Shown: positions 1 to 7,238 of the stretch, in pieces
Numbering within the stretch: position 1 is the first letter of the stretch
Layout of the letters: each line of letters starts with the position of its first letter
Source: Synechococcus sp. GreenBA-s
Lineage (GTDB): Bacteria; Cyanobacteriota; Cyanobacteriia; PCC-6307; Cyanobiaceae
Reading direction: 5' to 3'
Length of the DNA stretch: 64,000 nucleotides
NCBI RefSeq assembly: GCF_024345855.1
Contig: NZ_JAGQBX010000003.1
Span: 1 to 64,000, forward strand
Translations under genes and position numbers: made by a program
Notes under the pieces: model-generated
Databases searched by the model: none
What the model saw: the letters and a program-made list of their open reading frames with translations, nothing else
What the model was told of the DNA's origin: nothing

Positions 1-71
1 CCACACCAACCCCAACCCCAACCCCTACGCCCTTGTAGGCATGCTATGGCGCACCTCCGCGGTGGCGGGGG

Positions 72-899
72 CTACGCGGTGGGCCTGCGACCGGGGCGTA
101 GCCGGAACCACTGGGTGATCACATATTTGCGGCCCTCCTGCACCGGCAGGGCTTCATGAAGGGTCGCGTGGTTGACGCTGCCGTCGGCGTGGAGGTTGTT
201 CCAGGCCAGGCCCAGGCCTGCCACCGGCGTGAAGCGACGGCCGATCCGTGGAAACGCGGTTTCGCCGCCCAGCTGGACCGCATTGAGATAGACCATTAGC
301 GTCCAGGTGCGCTGTCCTCCAAGACTGGCGTGTTCCTCGTATTCCGCCGTGCCGGGAGTGAACCAGTCGGTGTGCGCACGGAAGCATTGACCGGTGTCAT
401 AGCGCTGGCCCTGCATCGGTTCCGCCAGGGCAGATTCCACCCCGAACAGGGACGTGAAGCGGCGATTAAGCTTCTCAGTCAGCGAGGGGGCCACCTGCGT
501 CAGATGGCAGGTCTGGCTGGTGCGGTAGTCGGCGGCGCCTGTGGTCACGGTGGAGGGCACCAGGGAGCGATCAATCGCATGGATCAGCTCGCTGCATTCC
601 TCGCGGCTCAGCAGCTCGGGGATCTCCAGGATCTGGGCCAGCGGCGTATCGAGTCGCCAAGCCCGTGGCTGATGGGCGGGATCGAGCAGGGGCGTCTCGG
701 CCGGGTCCGTGCAGGCCTCTGGCGGGACTGGATCGCCGCTGGATGTACCCAGCAGCTCTGGCGCCTGCAGTTCCTCCGCGACCTGACGGGCATCGCAGCC
801 GTGGGCGAGAGCGCGTCGCAGCAACTCATGCCGGTCGCAGCCGCGATCGCGATTGAGGCGCAACCAGTCGCGCCACTCGGGGGGGAGAGGGAGAGCCAC
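72..899 (-). CDS. Prolyl-4-hydroxylase-type 2OG-Fe(II) dioxygenase
   Basis: Likely cytoplasmic 2-oxoglutarate- and Fe(II)-dependent dioxygenase of the prolyl 4-hydroxylase superfamily, about 275 aa from a GTG start. The double-stranded beta-helix signature is intact: HTD at about H176/D178, distal H248, and K258 ten residues later to bind 2OG, in the family spacing HxD...H-x9-K. Residues 1-45 form a short helical, Arg-rich N-terminal domain of a kind I associate with bacterial 2OG oxygenases. The open frame runs on to 1271, but that part overlaps the divergent glycosyltransferase and reads as low-complexity, so the GTG at 899 (or a TTG near 935) is preferred. The substrate is unknown. The neighbour is a GlcNAc-transferase-like protein of the family that modifies hydroxyproline in eukaryotic Skp1, so a protein prolyl substrate is the natural guess. 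Family confidence is high, start moderate. Confidence 0.85.
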   Translation of the reverse strand: MALPLPPEWRDWLRLNRDRGCDRHELLRRALAHGCDARQVAEELQAPELLGTSSGDPVPPEACTDPAETPLLDPAHQPRAWRLDTPLAQILEIPELLSREECSELIHAIDRSLVPSTVTTGAADYRTSQTCHLTQVAPSLTEKLNRRFTSLFGVESALAEPMQGQRYDTGQCFRAHTDWFTPGTAEYEEHASLGGQRTWTLMVYLNAVQLGGETAFPRIGRRFTPVAGLGLAWNNLHADGSVNHATLHEALPVQEGRKYVITQWFRLRPGRRPTA

Positions 900-962
900 G
901 CTGCGGCGCCCGGCGACCTGGCTCTTCCCTTCTAGGCTAACCAACCGCGGGCTTGCAACGGC

Positions 963-1943
963 GTGGACACGGCAGAGCTGTTCATCCAGATCGCCAGTTA
1001 TCGCGATCCCCAGCTGGGCCCCACCGTGGCCGATCTGCTCGCCAGGGCCCGCCATCCCGAGCGTCTGCGGCTGGGGATCTGCCTGCAGACCGGCGATGAT
1101 GATGGAGAGGCGTGCGGGGTGGCCTCCCTGCCCGGGGGAGAGGCGCTTCGCGGCGCTGAACTGCGGCTCGACTGCACACCCGCCGAGACCAGCCGCGGCT
1201 GCTGCTGGGCCCGGGCCCGCACGCAGAGGCTCTGGCGGGGGGAGCCCTTCACCCTGCAGATCGACAGCCACATGCGTGTGGTGCCCGACTGGGACGTGGA
1301 GCTGGTGGCGATGTGGCGCCGTTGCGAAGATCCCGCTGCGGTGATCAGCAGCTATCCCAATGCCTTCACGCTACCGGAACAGTGCGACACGGCCCAGCTA
1401 CCGCTGCTGGCGCCCCTCGGCTTCGATGCCCATGACGGCCTGCTGCGCCAGCAGGGGATCAACACGTTTGCCAATCCCCGGGAATTGCCCGATCGGCCCC
1501 TGCCCGGGGCCCTGATCGGAGGCTGCATGCTGTTCGGCCCGGGGCGAATGATCGAGGAGGTTCCCTACGACCCGGATCTTTATTTTTACGGCGAGGAAAT
1601 TTCGCTGGCGCTGCGCCTGTGGACCAGCGGCTTCAATCTCTATAACCCTGATCGCGTTCTGTTCTTTCATCTCTACAAAGCTGCCGGCCTCAGCCACATC
1701 ACCCACTGGGCCGAACACCCCGACTGGGATCAGCTCAACCAGCGGTCCGTTCAGCGGCTGCAAGCCCTGATTCAGGGCGACGGACTGGAGGAGCCCTTTG
1801 GCCTGGGCCGGGCCCGCAGCCTCCAGAGCTGGCAGCAGTGGAGCGGTATCGATCTGATGAGTCGGCAGATCAGCCCGGAAGCCTGGGCAGGATGCTTCCG
1901 CCCGCCGCCGGCCTGCAGCGGAGTAGAGGCGTCTCCGGGCTGA
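963..1943 (+). CDS. GlcNAc-transferase-like glycosyltransferase (PF11397 / GT60-like)
   Basis: A 326-aa glycosyltransferase starting at GTG. The N-terminus (FIQIASYRDPQL at about 7-18, then RHPERLRLGICLQ at about 30-42) matches the opening of the PF11397 GlcNAc family, which contains Dictyostelium Skp1 GlcNAc-transferase Gnt1. A metal/nucleotide-sugar motif, DSH, lies at 101-103 within QIDSHMRVVPDWD. Near the C-terminus come the typical FYGEEISLALRLW block (about 205-217) and a FFHLY segment. No signal peptide or membrane segment is visible, so it should act in the cytosol. It is divergently arranged with the prolyl-hydroxylase-type gene across 63 bp, suggesting shared regulation and a hydroxylation-then-glycosylation pair. 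The acceptor is unknown; cyanobacteria have no Skp1. Family call is strong; donor and acceptor are inference. Confidence 0.85.
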   Translation: MDTAELFIQIASYRDPQLGPTVADLLARARHPERLRLGICLQTGDDDGEACGVASLPGGEALRGAELRLDCTPAETSRGCCWARARTQRLWRGEPFTLQIDSHMRVVPDWDVELVAMWRRCEDPAAVISSYPNAFTLPEQCDTAQLPLLAPLGFDAHDGLLRQQGINTFANPRELPDRPLPGALIGGCMLFGPGRMIEEVPYDPDLYFYGEEISLALRLWTSGFNLYNPDRVLFFHLYKAAGLSHITHWAEHPDWDQLNQRSVQRLQALIQGDGLEEPFGLGRARSLQSWQQWSGIDLMSRQISPEAWAGCFRPPPACSGVEASPG

Positions 1944-2229
1944 TCGGCACACGCTCCGGGGCCAGCCAGTGAACGGGTCACCCTGACGGGGAGCGGCGGG
2001 GTCCATGGCGGGCAGGAGGGTTCCGCTTCTGCGGGCAGCTTTCAGGCCCCTCCCTCGAACGGTCATCCGGGCGGGCAGCGTGGCAGCGGTGATGAGAGTG
2101 CAGATGGCCAGCAGCGGCAGGGGCAAAGGCAGTGTGTCGTTGCGGCCGGAGCACCGCTTCCGTCCTGAGTGGCGACCCAAAGGGGTGCATGGCCGAGGGC
2201 GGTGCTGATGCGCAAGGGCTGCAGAGAAC

Positions 2230-2418
2230 TCAGCGGCGTTTCCGATCCCCCGACCAGATGCGCTCCAGCGACCGACGGAACTCCTGCTCCGTCATCGGCC
2301 TGGCCAGGCGACGGCCACGCAGGGTGCTACCGATCCACCAGAGCTGCAGACCCCCAAAGACAAGGGCAAACAGCCCCAGCTGGACATAGCCCCAGTTCAG
2401 ATCGGCATAGGCCGCCAA
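2230..2418 (-). CDS. Small single-pass membrane protein
   Basis: A 62-aa protein with one hydrophobic segment (about residues 11-30, YVQLGLFALVFGGLQLWWIG) followed by a basic, positively charged C-terminal tail. Composition is protein-like, and the gene fills the gap upstream of the divergent secreted-protein gene that starts at 2503. I do not recognise a family or function. The 286 bp between it and the glycosyltransferase (1944-2229) show no further gene, RNA or strong hairpin to me. Confidence 0.55.
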   Translation of the reverse strand: MAAYADLNWGYVQLGLFALVFGGLQLWWIGSTLRGRRLARPMTEQEFRRSLERIWSGDRKRR

Positions 2419-2502
2419 GCTGCAGGGTTGTGACCAATGCCCCGAATGGGGGTGCAGCGCCGGCCATCGCCCGCGATGCTGCAGGGGTCAGTTGAACAAG
2501 CC

Positions 2503-3066
2503 ATGGCATCTGCATCCCGCTTTTTGCCGCTCATGCTGCTTGGCGGGCTGAGCAGCGCCGCAGTCGCTGCTCAGCCCGCCTCAACCCTCAGCCTGCAGGG
2601 CGTGAGCTTTCAGGTGAACACGAAAGGGGCAGGATCGGTGCAGCAGCTGGTGGTGAAGGCCAAGGAGAACGGCCACGCCTTCCCGGTGGTGAAGCAGGAA
2701 CTTCTCGGCTCCCTCACCGGCAGTGAGGTGGAAGACCTCAACAGCGATGGCCGGCCGGAGCTGCTCTTGTATGTGATGAGCGCCGGCAGCGGGAGCTACG
2801 GCTCGGTGCTGGCCTGGAGTGCCAGCAAGGGCCGCACCCTGCTGCCAATCAGCATGCCGGATTTAAGCGGCAAATTAGCCCAGGGCTACATGGGCCACGA
2901 TCAATTCGCTGTGGTGGAAACCACGCTGATGCGGCGCTTCCCGATCTATCGCCCGGGCGACACCAATGCCAAACCCACGGGCGGCACCCGCCAGATCAGC
3001 TACAAGCTAGTGAAGAGTGAGGCGGGCTTCCTATTCAAGCCAGTGGGCGACACCATCTTCCAGTGA
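2503..3066 (+). CDS. Secreted PliI-like (I-type lysozyme inhibitor-like) protein
   Basis: The chosen ATG at 2503 gives 187 aa opening with a clear signal peptide (hydrophobic residues about 8-20, AVAA cleavage region). The mature domain has EDLNSDGRPELLLYVMSAG followed by SGSYGSVLA, an arrangement of a D-x-D-x-D-G repeat followed by an SGSGSYG loop that I associate with periplasmic inhibitors of I-type lysozyme (PliI). The family would bind animal-type lysozymes and protect peptidoglycan, acting in the periplasm or outside the cell. The frame is open 66 bases further upstream, but the earlier ATG gives no signal peptide. It is followed 58 bp later by another secreted protein. The family call rests on remembered motif similarity, so it is moderate; a generic secreted protein is the alternative. 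Confidence 0.65.
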   Translation: MASASRFLPLMLLGGLSSAAVAAQPASTLSLQGVSFQVNTKGAGSVQQLVVKAKENGHAFPVVKQELLGSLTGSEVEDLNSDGRPELLLYVMSAGSGSYGSVLAWSASKGRTLLPISMPDLSGKLAQGYMGHDQFAVVETTLMRRFPIYRPGDTNAKPTGGTRQISYKLVKSEAGFLFKPVGDTIFQ

Positions 3067-3124
3067 GGCGTTGATCCCCAACGGGTAGCTGAACAGCTCC
3101 AGCAAAGACTCGACTGCGATAGCC

Positions 3125-3538
3125 ATGACGCTGCTGAATCGCCTTGCCGCCGCCAGCCTGATCAGCGGCGGACTGATGCTGCCGGCCCAGGCTTACGACC
3201 TGCAATACCGCCAGAACGGCACTACCTTCACGGCGCCGCAGCTGAGGGAGATCTTCAATGGCAGCCTGCCGGCGCAGTACGACCAACGCTTTGCCGACCA
3301 GCGATGGACCACCTACCTGCTGCTCGACGCGCACGCGAACAAAAACCTGGTGGCGATCACCCTGGGACTTAGCCCGCGCGTGGGCCCAAGCCAGGCGCTG
3401 CTGCCGGTGGCTACGTTCAGCGTGATCGAGCCCCTGCCTCGCACACCGGCGCAATGGCGACAGCTGCTGGGAGGCGTGGCGAGCCAATACGCCCGGCTCA
3501 TGCTCGACAACCGCAGCCGGATCCTCAACCAACATTGA
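3125..3538 (+). CDS. Secreted hypothetical protein
   Basis: A 137-aa protein with an N-terminal signal peptide (MTLLNRLAAASLISGG, AQA cleavage near residue 23). The mature part has no cysteine and no recognised domain; it is mildly basic, with several Gln/Arg-rich stretches. It lies 58 bp after the PliI-like gene on the same strand and may be co-transcribed with it. I cannot assign a function. No gene is visible between its stop and the terminator near 3712. Confidence 0.6.
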   Translation: MTLLNRLAAASLISGGLMLPAQAYDLQYRQNGTTFTAPQLREIFNGSLPAQYDQRFADQRWTTYLLLDAHANKNLVAITLGLSPRVGPSQALLPVATFSVIEPLPRTPAQWRQLLGGVASQYARLMLDNRSRILNQH

Positions 3539-3711
3539 GGCGATCGCTAGCAAATACCGCCGCAAGCAACATCTTGGCCTGGGATCACGACTGTGCTGAT
3601 GCCGCCGGATAAGGAACTAGACGGAGAAACCGCGGCCGCCAGCCGCTGTTGAACCTTCCCCTGCGCCCACGGCTCAGCCCCAGATCATTCGCGGCCTCTG
3701 GTGACACCACC

Positions 3712-3736
3712 AAAAACCCCCGCCGCAGCGGGGGTT
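3712..3736 (-). terminator. Rho-independent terminator for the secreted protein at 3780-4124
   Basis: Read on the minus strand: AACCCCCGC, loop TGCG, GCGGGGG, then TTTTT. The 7-bp G/C stem (9 bp with the A-T pairs) is closed by C-UGCG-G, a UNCG-type tetraloop, and ends in a T run 44 bp after the stop of the minus-strand gene. Confidence 0.8.
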
Positions 3737-3779
3737 GAAGCGTGAGGAGGAAACCCCCATCCGGTGCGCTTAGCGCTGT

Positions 3780-4124
3780 TCAGTTCTCTTCAATGCGATC
3801 GATGGTGCCGTTGGCCTCCACGTCACAGCTGCCATGCAGCACCACACCGTTGCGCTTCAGCTTGTAGTCGTAAATCAGGCCATATTTCTTGATGTCCTTG
3901 AGAGTCGTTTCACCGGAATCGATGGATTCCTTCAGCGTGGCAGCCAGATTCACCCGCACATCAGACATGGGCACGCCATTGCGAGCCGAAGCCTGCGTTT
4001 TGCAGATTCCACCCAGCCGTTGAATCATGGCCTGAATCTTGGCGTCATCATCAGCACGGGCCATCGTGGGGGCCATGGCAGCCAAGCTCAAGGCGGCAGC
4101 GGCAACGAAGGGAAGCTTTCGCAT
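3780..4124 (-). CDS. Secreted hypothetical protein with two cysteines
   Basis: From the ATG at 4124 the product is 114 aa, with a canonical signal peptide (MRKLPFVAAAALSLAAMAP, ARA cleavage near residue 24). The mature domain begins DDDAKIQAMIQRLGGICK and contains two cysteines (about C37 and C97) that could form a disulfide in the periplasm. An upstream in-frame ATG at 4229 would bury the signal peptide, so it is rejected. It is a single-gene unit with its own strong terminator. The family is not recognised. Confidence 0.7.
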   Translation of the reverse strand: MRKLPFVAAAALSLAAMAPTMARADDDAKIQAMIQRLGGICKTQASARNGVPMSDVRVNLAATLKESIDSGETTLKDIKKYGLIYDYKLKRNGVVLHGSCDVEANGTIDRIEEN

Positions 4125-4268
4125 AGATGGTGTTCGGAGAAGAGGGTTCCAACCCAGGAACCAAACAACAGTATGCAGCCAGAAGAAGCGAACTGCCAGG
4201 CAACCTTTAGGGGATGTTGCAATTGACATCCTCCACCAAGGAACGCCCCCGCCAGGCTTGCGTTTGCC

Positions 4269-5065
4269 TTACATCTCAGCGTGATGTGATCGCGAGATGC
4301 CGACTTGTGGGCGACGACTATCCGCAAGGCGCAAGCATCTCCGCTCCGACAAGACAATCAGCACGCCCAGTTCATCATCCAGTGCAACGGAAATTGGCCA
4401 GACGTCCAATCCACGCCGATGCCGATCCAGCCAGTGCTCGAGGTCTGCATCAGCCGGGATGACGCGCACCCGCATCGACGAGGCCTTGCGGATCTTCTCA
4501 GCGGCTCCCTTGGGCCGCATGCCGCGCAGCTGCTGCAGGACAGCCGTCAGATCCATCAGGCCACTGCGGTGGATCTGGGAGATGGTCTCGATCCGTCGAT
4601 TGAAGCGCTTCAGCTGGGAGAGCGGGTGACCTCCATGGCCCAGCTCAGAAGCTGTTGCGGATCCGCCGGGTCGCGGAACCGGGCGACGCGGAGCTTCAGG
4701 TCGTTCACCGCGTGGACGCGACTGCCCTCCTTACAGATCCTCAGTTCGATGTCCGCGATGCAGGCCTGCGCCAGGGGCTCCCAGCGGGCGAGAGACGTCG
4801 AGCTGCGGCCAGGGGGCGGTGCAGGCCATTGCCCCTTGCGATGGCCCTCCAGGCACAGGTCCCGGGCTCGCTCCACGTCCTCGTCGCGACGGTGCTGGAG
4901 CGGGGCCAGGGAGAACTCCCGGACCTGGACCCCCTGAACCAGTTCCCGCACATAGATGAACGAGCTGCGGCCGTATCGACGCAGCCGGAACCGCGCCCGC
5001 CGGGCCACCAACTCGTGAGCGAAGTGGTCCCAGGCATCGACCCGATGAGAAAGGCGAGACGGCAA
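4269..5065 (-). pseudogene. Frameshifted integrase-like (tyrosine recombinase) remnant
   Basis: Two minus-strand reading frames, 5065-4610 and 4556-4269, join into one protein if a single-base shift near 4612-4622 is corrected: translation passes from the end of the first frame (WAMEVTRSP) straight into QLKRFNRRIETISQ in the other. The first part looks like an Arm/N-terminal DNA-binding region (RRYGRSSFIYVRELVQG), the second like the helical core-binding (SAM-like) domain of cyanobacterial tRNA-associated integrases, ending RVIPADADLEHWLDRH. No R...HxxR...Y catalytic domain follows before the stop at 4269. Location about 190 bp from the 3' end of a tRNA gene supports integrase origin. The identification is by pattern only. 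Confidence 0.45.
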
Positions 5066-5111
5066 GGCTGGGGTTCGTCGACTCGCAGGAGTATTCCCGG
5101 AAGCCCTCCGG

Positions 5112-5139
5112 ATTGGTTGTGAACCTGTTCACAACCAAT
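5112..5139. repeat. Perfect 28-bp palindrome (13-bp arms, 2-nt centre)
   Basis: ATTGGTTGTGAAC and its exact reverse complement GTTCACAACCAAT are separated by CT. The palindrome lies 47 bp upstream of the ATG of the integrase-like remnant and 115 bp from the tRNA-Met 3' end. It may be an operator, a recombinase binding site, or a hairpin. Confidence 0.85.
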
Positions 5140-5221
5140 GGCTCCAACGGGCCTCAAGCGGCTACAACCTGCTCACCTGAGTCCCAGGTGTGGAATCCTC
5201 CAGAACCCAGTCCCAGACAGC

Positions 5222-5244
5222 AAAAAGCCCCGCCGCAGCGGGGC
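5222..5244 (-). terminator. Rho-independent terminator after tRNA-Met
   Basis: Minus strand: GCCCCGC, loop TGCG, GCGGGGC, then TTTTT. It begins 9 bp past the tRNA 3' end and shares its stem core and UNCG loop with the terminator at 3712-3736. Confidence 0.85.
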
Positions 5245-5253
5245 AATCGAAAG

Positions 5254-5327
5254 TGGCTCGGGGGAGACTTGAACTCCCGACCTTGGGGTTATGAATCCCA
5301 CGCTCTAACCAGCTGAGCTACCGAGCC
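5254..5327 (-). tRNA. tRNA-Met (anticodon CAT)
   Basis: A 74-nt cloverleaf: acceptor GGCTCGG/CCGAGCC, D stem GCTC/GAGC, anticodon loop TTCATAA with CAT, T-arm GGGAG TTCAAGT CTCCC, discriminator A. No CCA is encoded. The acceptor differs from the initiator type, so elongator Met is most likely; a lysidine-modified Ile2 tRNA with the same anticodon cannot be excluded. The innermost anticodon-stem pair is an A-C mismatch. Confidence 0.93.
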
Positions 5328-5379
5328 CCGGTGGTTGGAGTTTAGACGATGGCCTGTTGGGGCCTGGAGGCGACGGGAC

Positions 5380-6471
5380 TCAGGCGCGTCCGGGCAGGAA
5401 CTGGAGGGGGTTCACGGCACCCTGGCCAGGGGGGTGGATCTCGAAGTGGAGGTGAGGGCCGGTGCTGCGGCCGGTGCTGCCCATGTAGCTGATCACCTGG
5501 CCCTGGGCGACGACCTCACCGGCGCGCACGGCCAGGCGGCTGTTGTGGGCGTACAGGGTGCGGGTGCCATCGGGGTGGCGCAGTTCCACCAGGTAGCCGT
5601 AACCGCCGTCATGCCAACCGGAGGACACGACCTGACCGGTCTGGGCGGCGACGATCGGAGTTCCGACGTTGTTGGCCACGTCGATGCCCTTGTGCATGCG
5701 GCCCCAGCGCCAGCCGTAGCCCGAGGAGAACACGCCCTGGGTGGGCCAGATCATGCCGCTGCTGAAGGGACGGTTGGGATCGGTGTTGGGCTGGGGGTCG
5801 CCACCGAAGTTGGGAAGCTCGGGCCAGCTGAGGCCGCCGCTGGTGGTGGGGCTGAGGCCGAGCACCATGCGGCTGCGACCGGGGGACGACTGGGCCAGGC
5901 GGATCTGGGTGCCCACCACCAGGCGCGCGGCCTCCAGGCCGGGGTTCAGCCGCAGCAGCTCGGCGATGGTGCGGTTGGTGCGATTGGCGAGGTCCACCAG
6001 GGTCTCTCGGCTGCGCACCCGGGTGCTCTCTTCCGCCACAGGGGTGGGGGGCGCCTGCAGCGGCGGTGTGCGGCGCAGCTCGCTGGTGTCGATGGCGGCG
6101 AGCTGCTTGACCTGGCGGCTGGACTGGCTGGGGAGCACCAGCCAGTCACCGGGCTTGAAGGCGTGGTCCTCGTTGACGTCGTTCAGGCGGGCCAGGCGGG
6201 TCTCATCGAGGGCCAGCTGGTTGGCGAGCTGTTCGATCGCGACCTCGGAGCGGACCTTGACCCAGAGACGGTCAGTGCTGGGCAGCGCGGCGATCAGCTG
6301 GGCGGGCGCTGTGGGCTCAAGACCGGCGTCGGGAGCGCTGGAGATCTGGGCGAGGTCGGGGAGGGGAAGGGAGGAACGGGAATCGGCGAGGCCGGGAATG
6401 GCCACGGCGCCGGCGACACCGAGCAGTGATGTGCCCGCCAGCGTGATTGTGAGCAGTTTTGAAGGCTTCAT
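5380..6471 (-). CDS. LysM-containing M23 (LytM-type) peptidase
   Basis: A 363-aa envelope protein. An N-terminal hydrophobic signal segment (about 8-26) precedes two LysM-like peptidoglycan-binding modules (about 70-115 and 150-193; the second contains LVDLANRTNRTIAELLRLNPG). A C-terminal M23 metallopeptidase domain begins near residue 240: zinc ligands H260/D264 in HKGID, YAHN near 308, and the HLHFE motif near 342. All ligands are present, so it is probably an active endopeptidase cleaving peptidoglycan cross-bridges in the periplasm, or an activator of amidases. It is read toward tRNA-Met, 52 bp downstream, with no terminator between, so the tRNA may be co-transcribed. The 240 bp upstream hold no gene I can support. 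Confidence 0.93.
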   Translation of the reverse strand: MKPSKLLTITLAGTSLLGVAGAVAIPGLADSRSSLPLPDLAQISSAPDAGLEPTAPAQLIAALPSTDRLWVKVRSEVAIEQLANQLALDETRLARLNDVNEDHAFKPGDWLVLPSQSSRQVKQLAAIDTSELRRTPPLQAPPTPVAEESTRVRSRETLVDLANRTNRTIAELLRLNPGLEAARLVVGTQIRLAQSSPGRSRMVLGLSPTTSGGLSWPELPNFGGDPQPNTDPNRPFSSGMIWPTQGVFSSGYGWRWGRMHKGIDVANNVGTPIVAAQTGQVVSSGWHDGGYGYLVELRHPDGTRTLYAHNSRLAVRAGEVVAQGQVISYMGSTGRSTGPHLHFEIHPPGQGAVNPLQFLPGRA

Positions 6472-6711
6472 GCAGGTTCACCCATCGGACAAGACCCGGT
6501 GGAGAAGCCGACATCCCCGAGCCGCGCAGAATGTAACCGCTGGAACCTGCCCCAGCAAGTTGCCATGGTCACTGTTTTTGTCGGCTGGTTGGAAAATCAC
6601 CACAGCCGCCAACCCTAGGTGGTGGGCCAGGCGGCACCCCTGCCCGTAGTGCCCTGGCCCCGATCGCGGCCCCGCGCGACACCACGCTCGCCAGCCCATG
6701 AGACAGGCCGC

Positions 6712-7212
6712 TCAGGCGTCCTCCGGCCCCGGACCATCCCCGTCGCCGTCCAGCTGGCGCAGGGCCTCGAACAGCACCACCCCCACGGCCACCGAGAGGT
6801 TGAGGCTGCGCACTCCACCACCATTCTCAACTGAGCCCCGCATTGGGATCGTCAGGCTGGCGTCGGCCTCGGCCAGCAGCTCGGGCGGCAGGCCATCGCT
6901 CTCGCGGCCGAACAGCAGCCAGTCGTCGGTTCGGTAAACCGTACGGTGGTAGGAGTGGCTGGCGTGGCGGCTCAGGGCCAGCAGTCGGCCGCCGCGGGCG
7001 CTGCGGTGCTGCTGAAACGCCTCCCAGTCGGCATGGCGATGCAGCGGCACCCAGGGCCAGTAGTCGAGACCGGCGCGCTTGAGGGTGCGGTCGCTGATCT
7101 CAAAACCGAGGGGTTCGATCAGGTGCAGTTCGCTGGCGGTGGCGGCGCAGCTGCGGGCGACGTTGCCGGTGTTGGGGGGGATCTCGGGCTGATACAGCAC
7201 GACGCGGGGCAT
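6712..7212 (-). CDS. trmL: tRNA (cytidine/uridine-34 2'-O)-methyltransferase TrmL
   Basis: A 166-aa SPOUT-family methyltransferase that 2'-O-methylates the wobble nucleotide of certain leucine tRNAs. The start at 7212 gives the family N-terminus VVLYQPEIPPNTGNVARSC. Hallmarks of the knotted SAM site follow: LIEPLGFEISDRTLKRAGLDYW at about 35-56, LLFGRESDGLP near 101, and the C-terminal IPMRG...SLNLSVAVGVVLFE block. Length fits the family. It lies 26 bp after cobU and is the last gene of the psb32-pxcA-cobU-trmL run. In-frame sequence upstream of 7212 overlaps cobU and is low-complexity, so it is excluded. Confidence 0.93.
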   Translation of the reverse strand: MPRVVLYQPEIPPNTGNVARSCAATASELHLIEPLGFEISDRTLKRAGLDYWPWVPLHRHADWEAFQQHRSARGGRLLALSRHASHSYHRTVYRTDDWLLFGRESDGLPPELLAEADASLTIPMRGSVENGGGVRSLNLSVAVGVVLFEALRQLDGDGDGPGPEDA

Positions 7213-7238
7213 GGAGCAGGGCCGACTCGGGCTGATCC

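Noticed and set aside
5-27. Three CCCCAA units resembling a telomere repeat
   Set aside because: Only three units, in a GC-rich intergenic end of the window; chance or slippage is enough to explain it.
1398-2180. Minus-strand open frame of 260 codons
   Set aside because: Mostly antisense to the glycosyltransferase; Arg/Pro-rich composition typical of shadow frames in GC-rich DNA.
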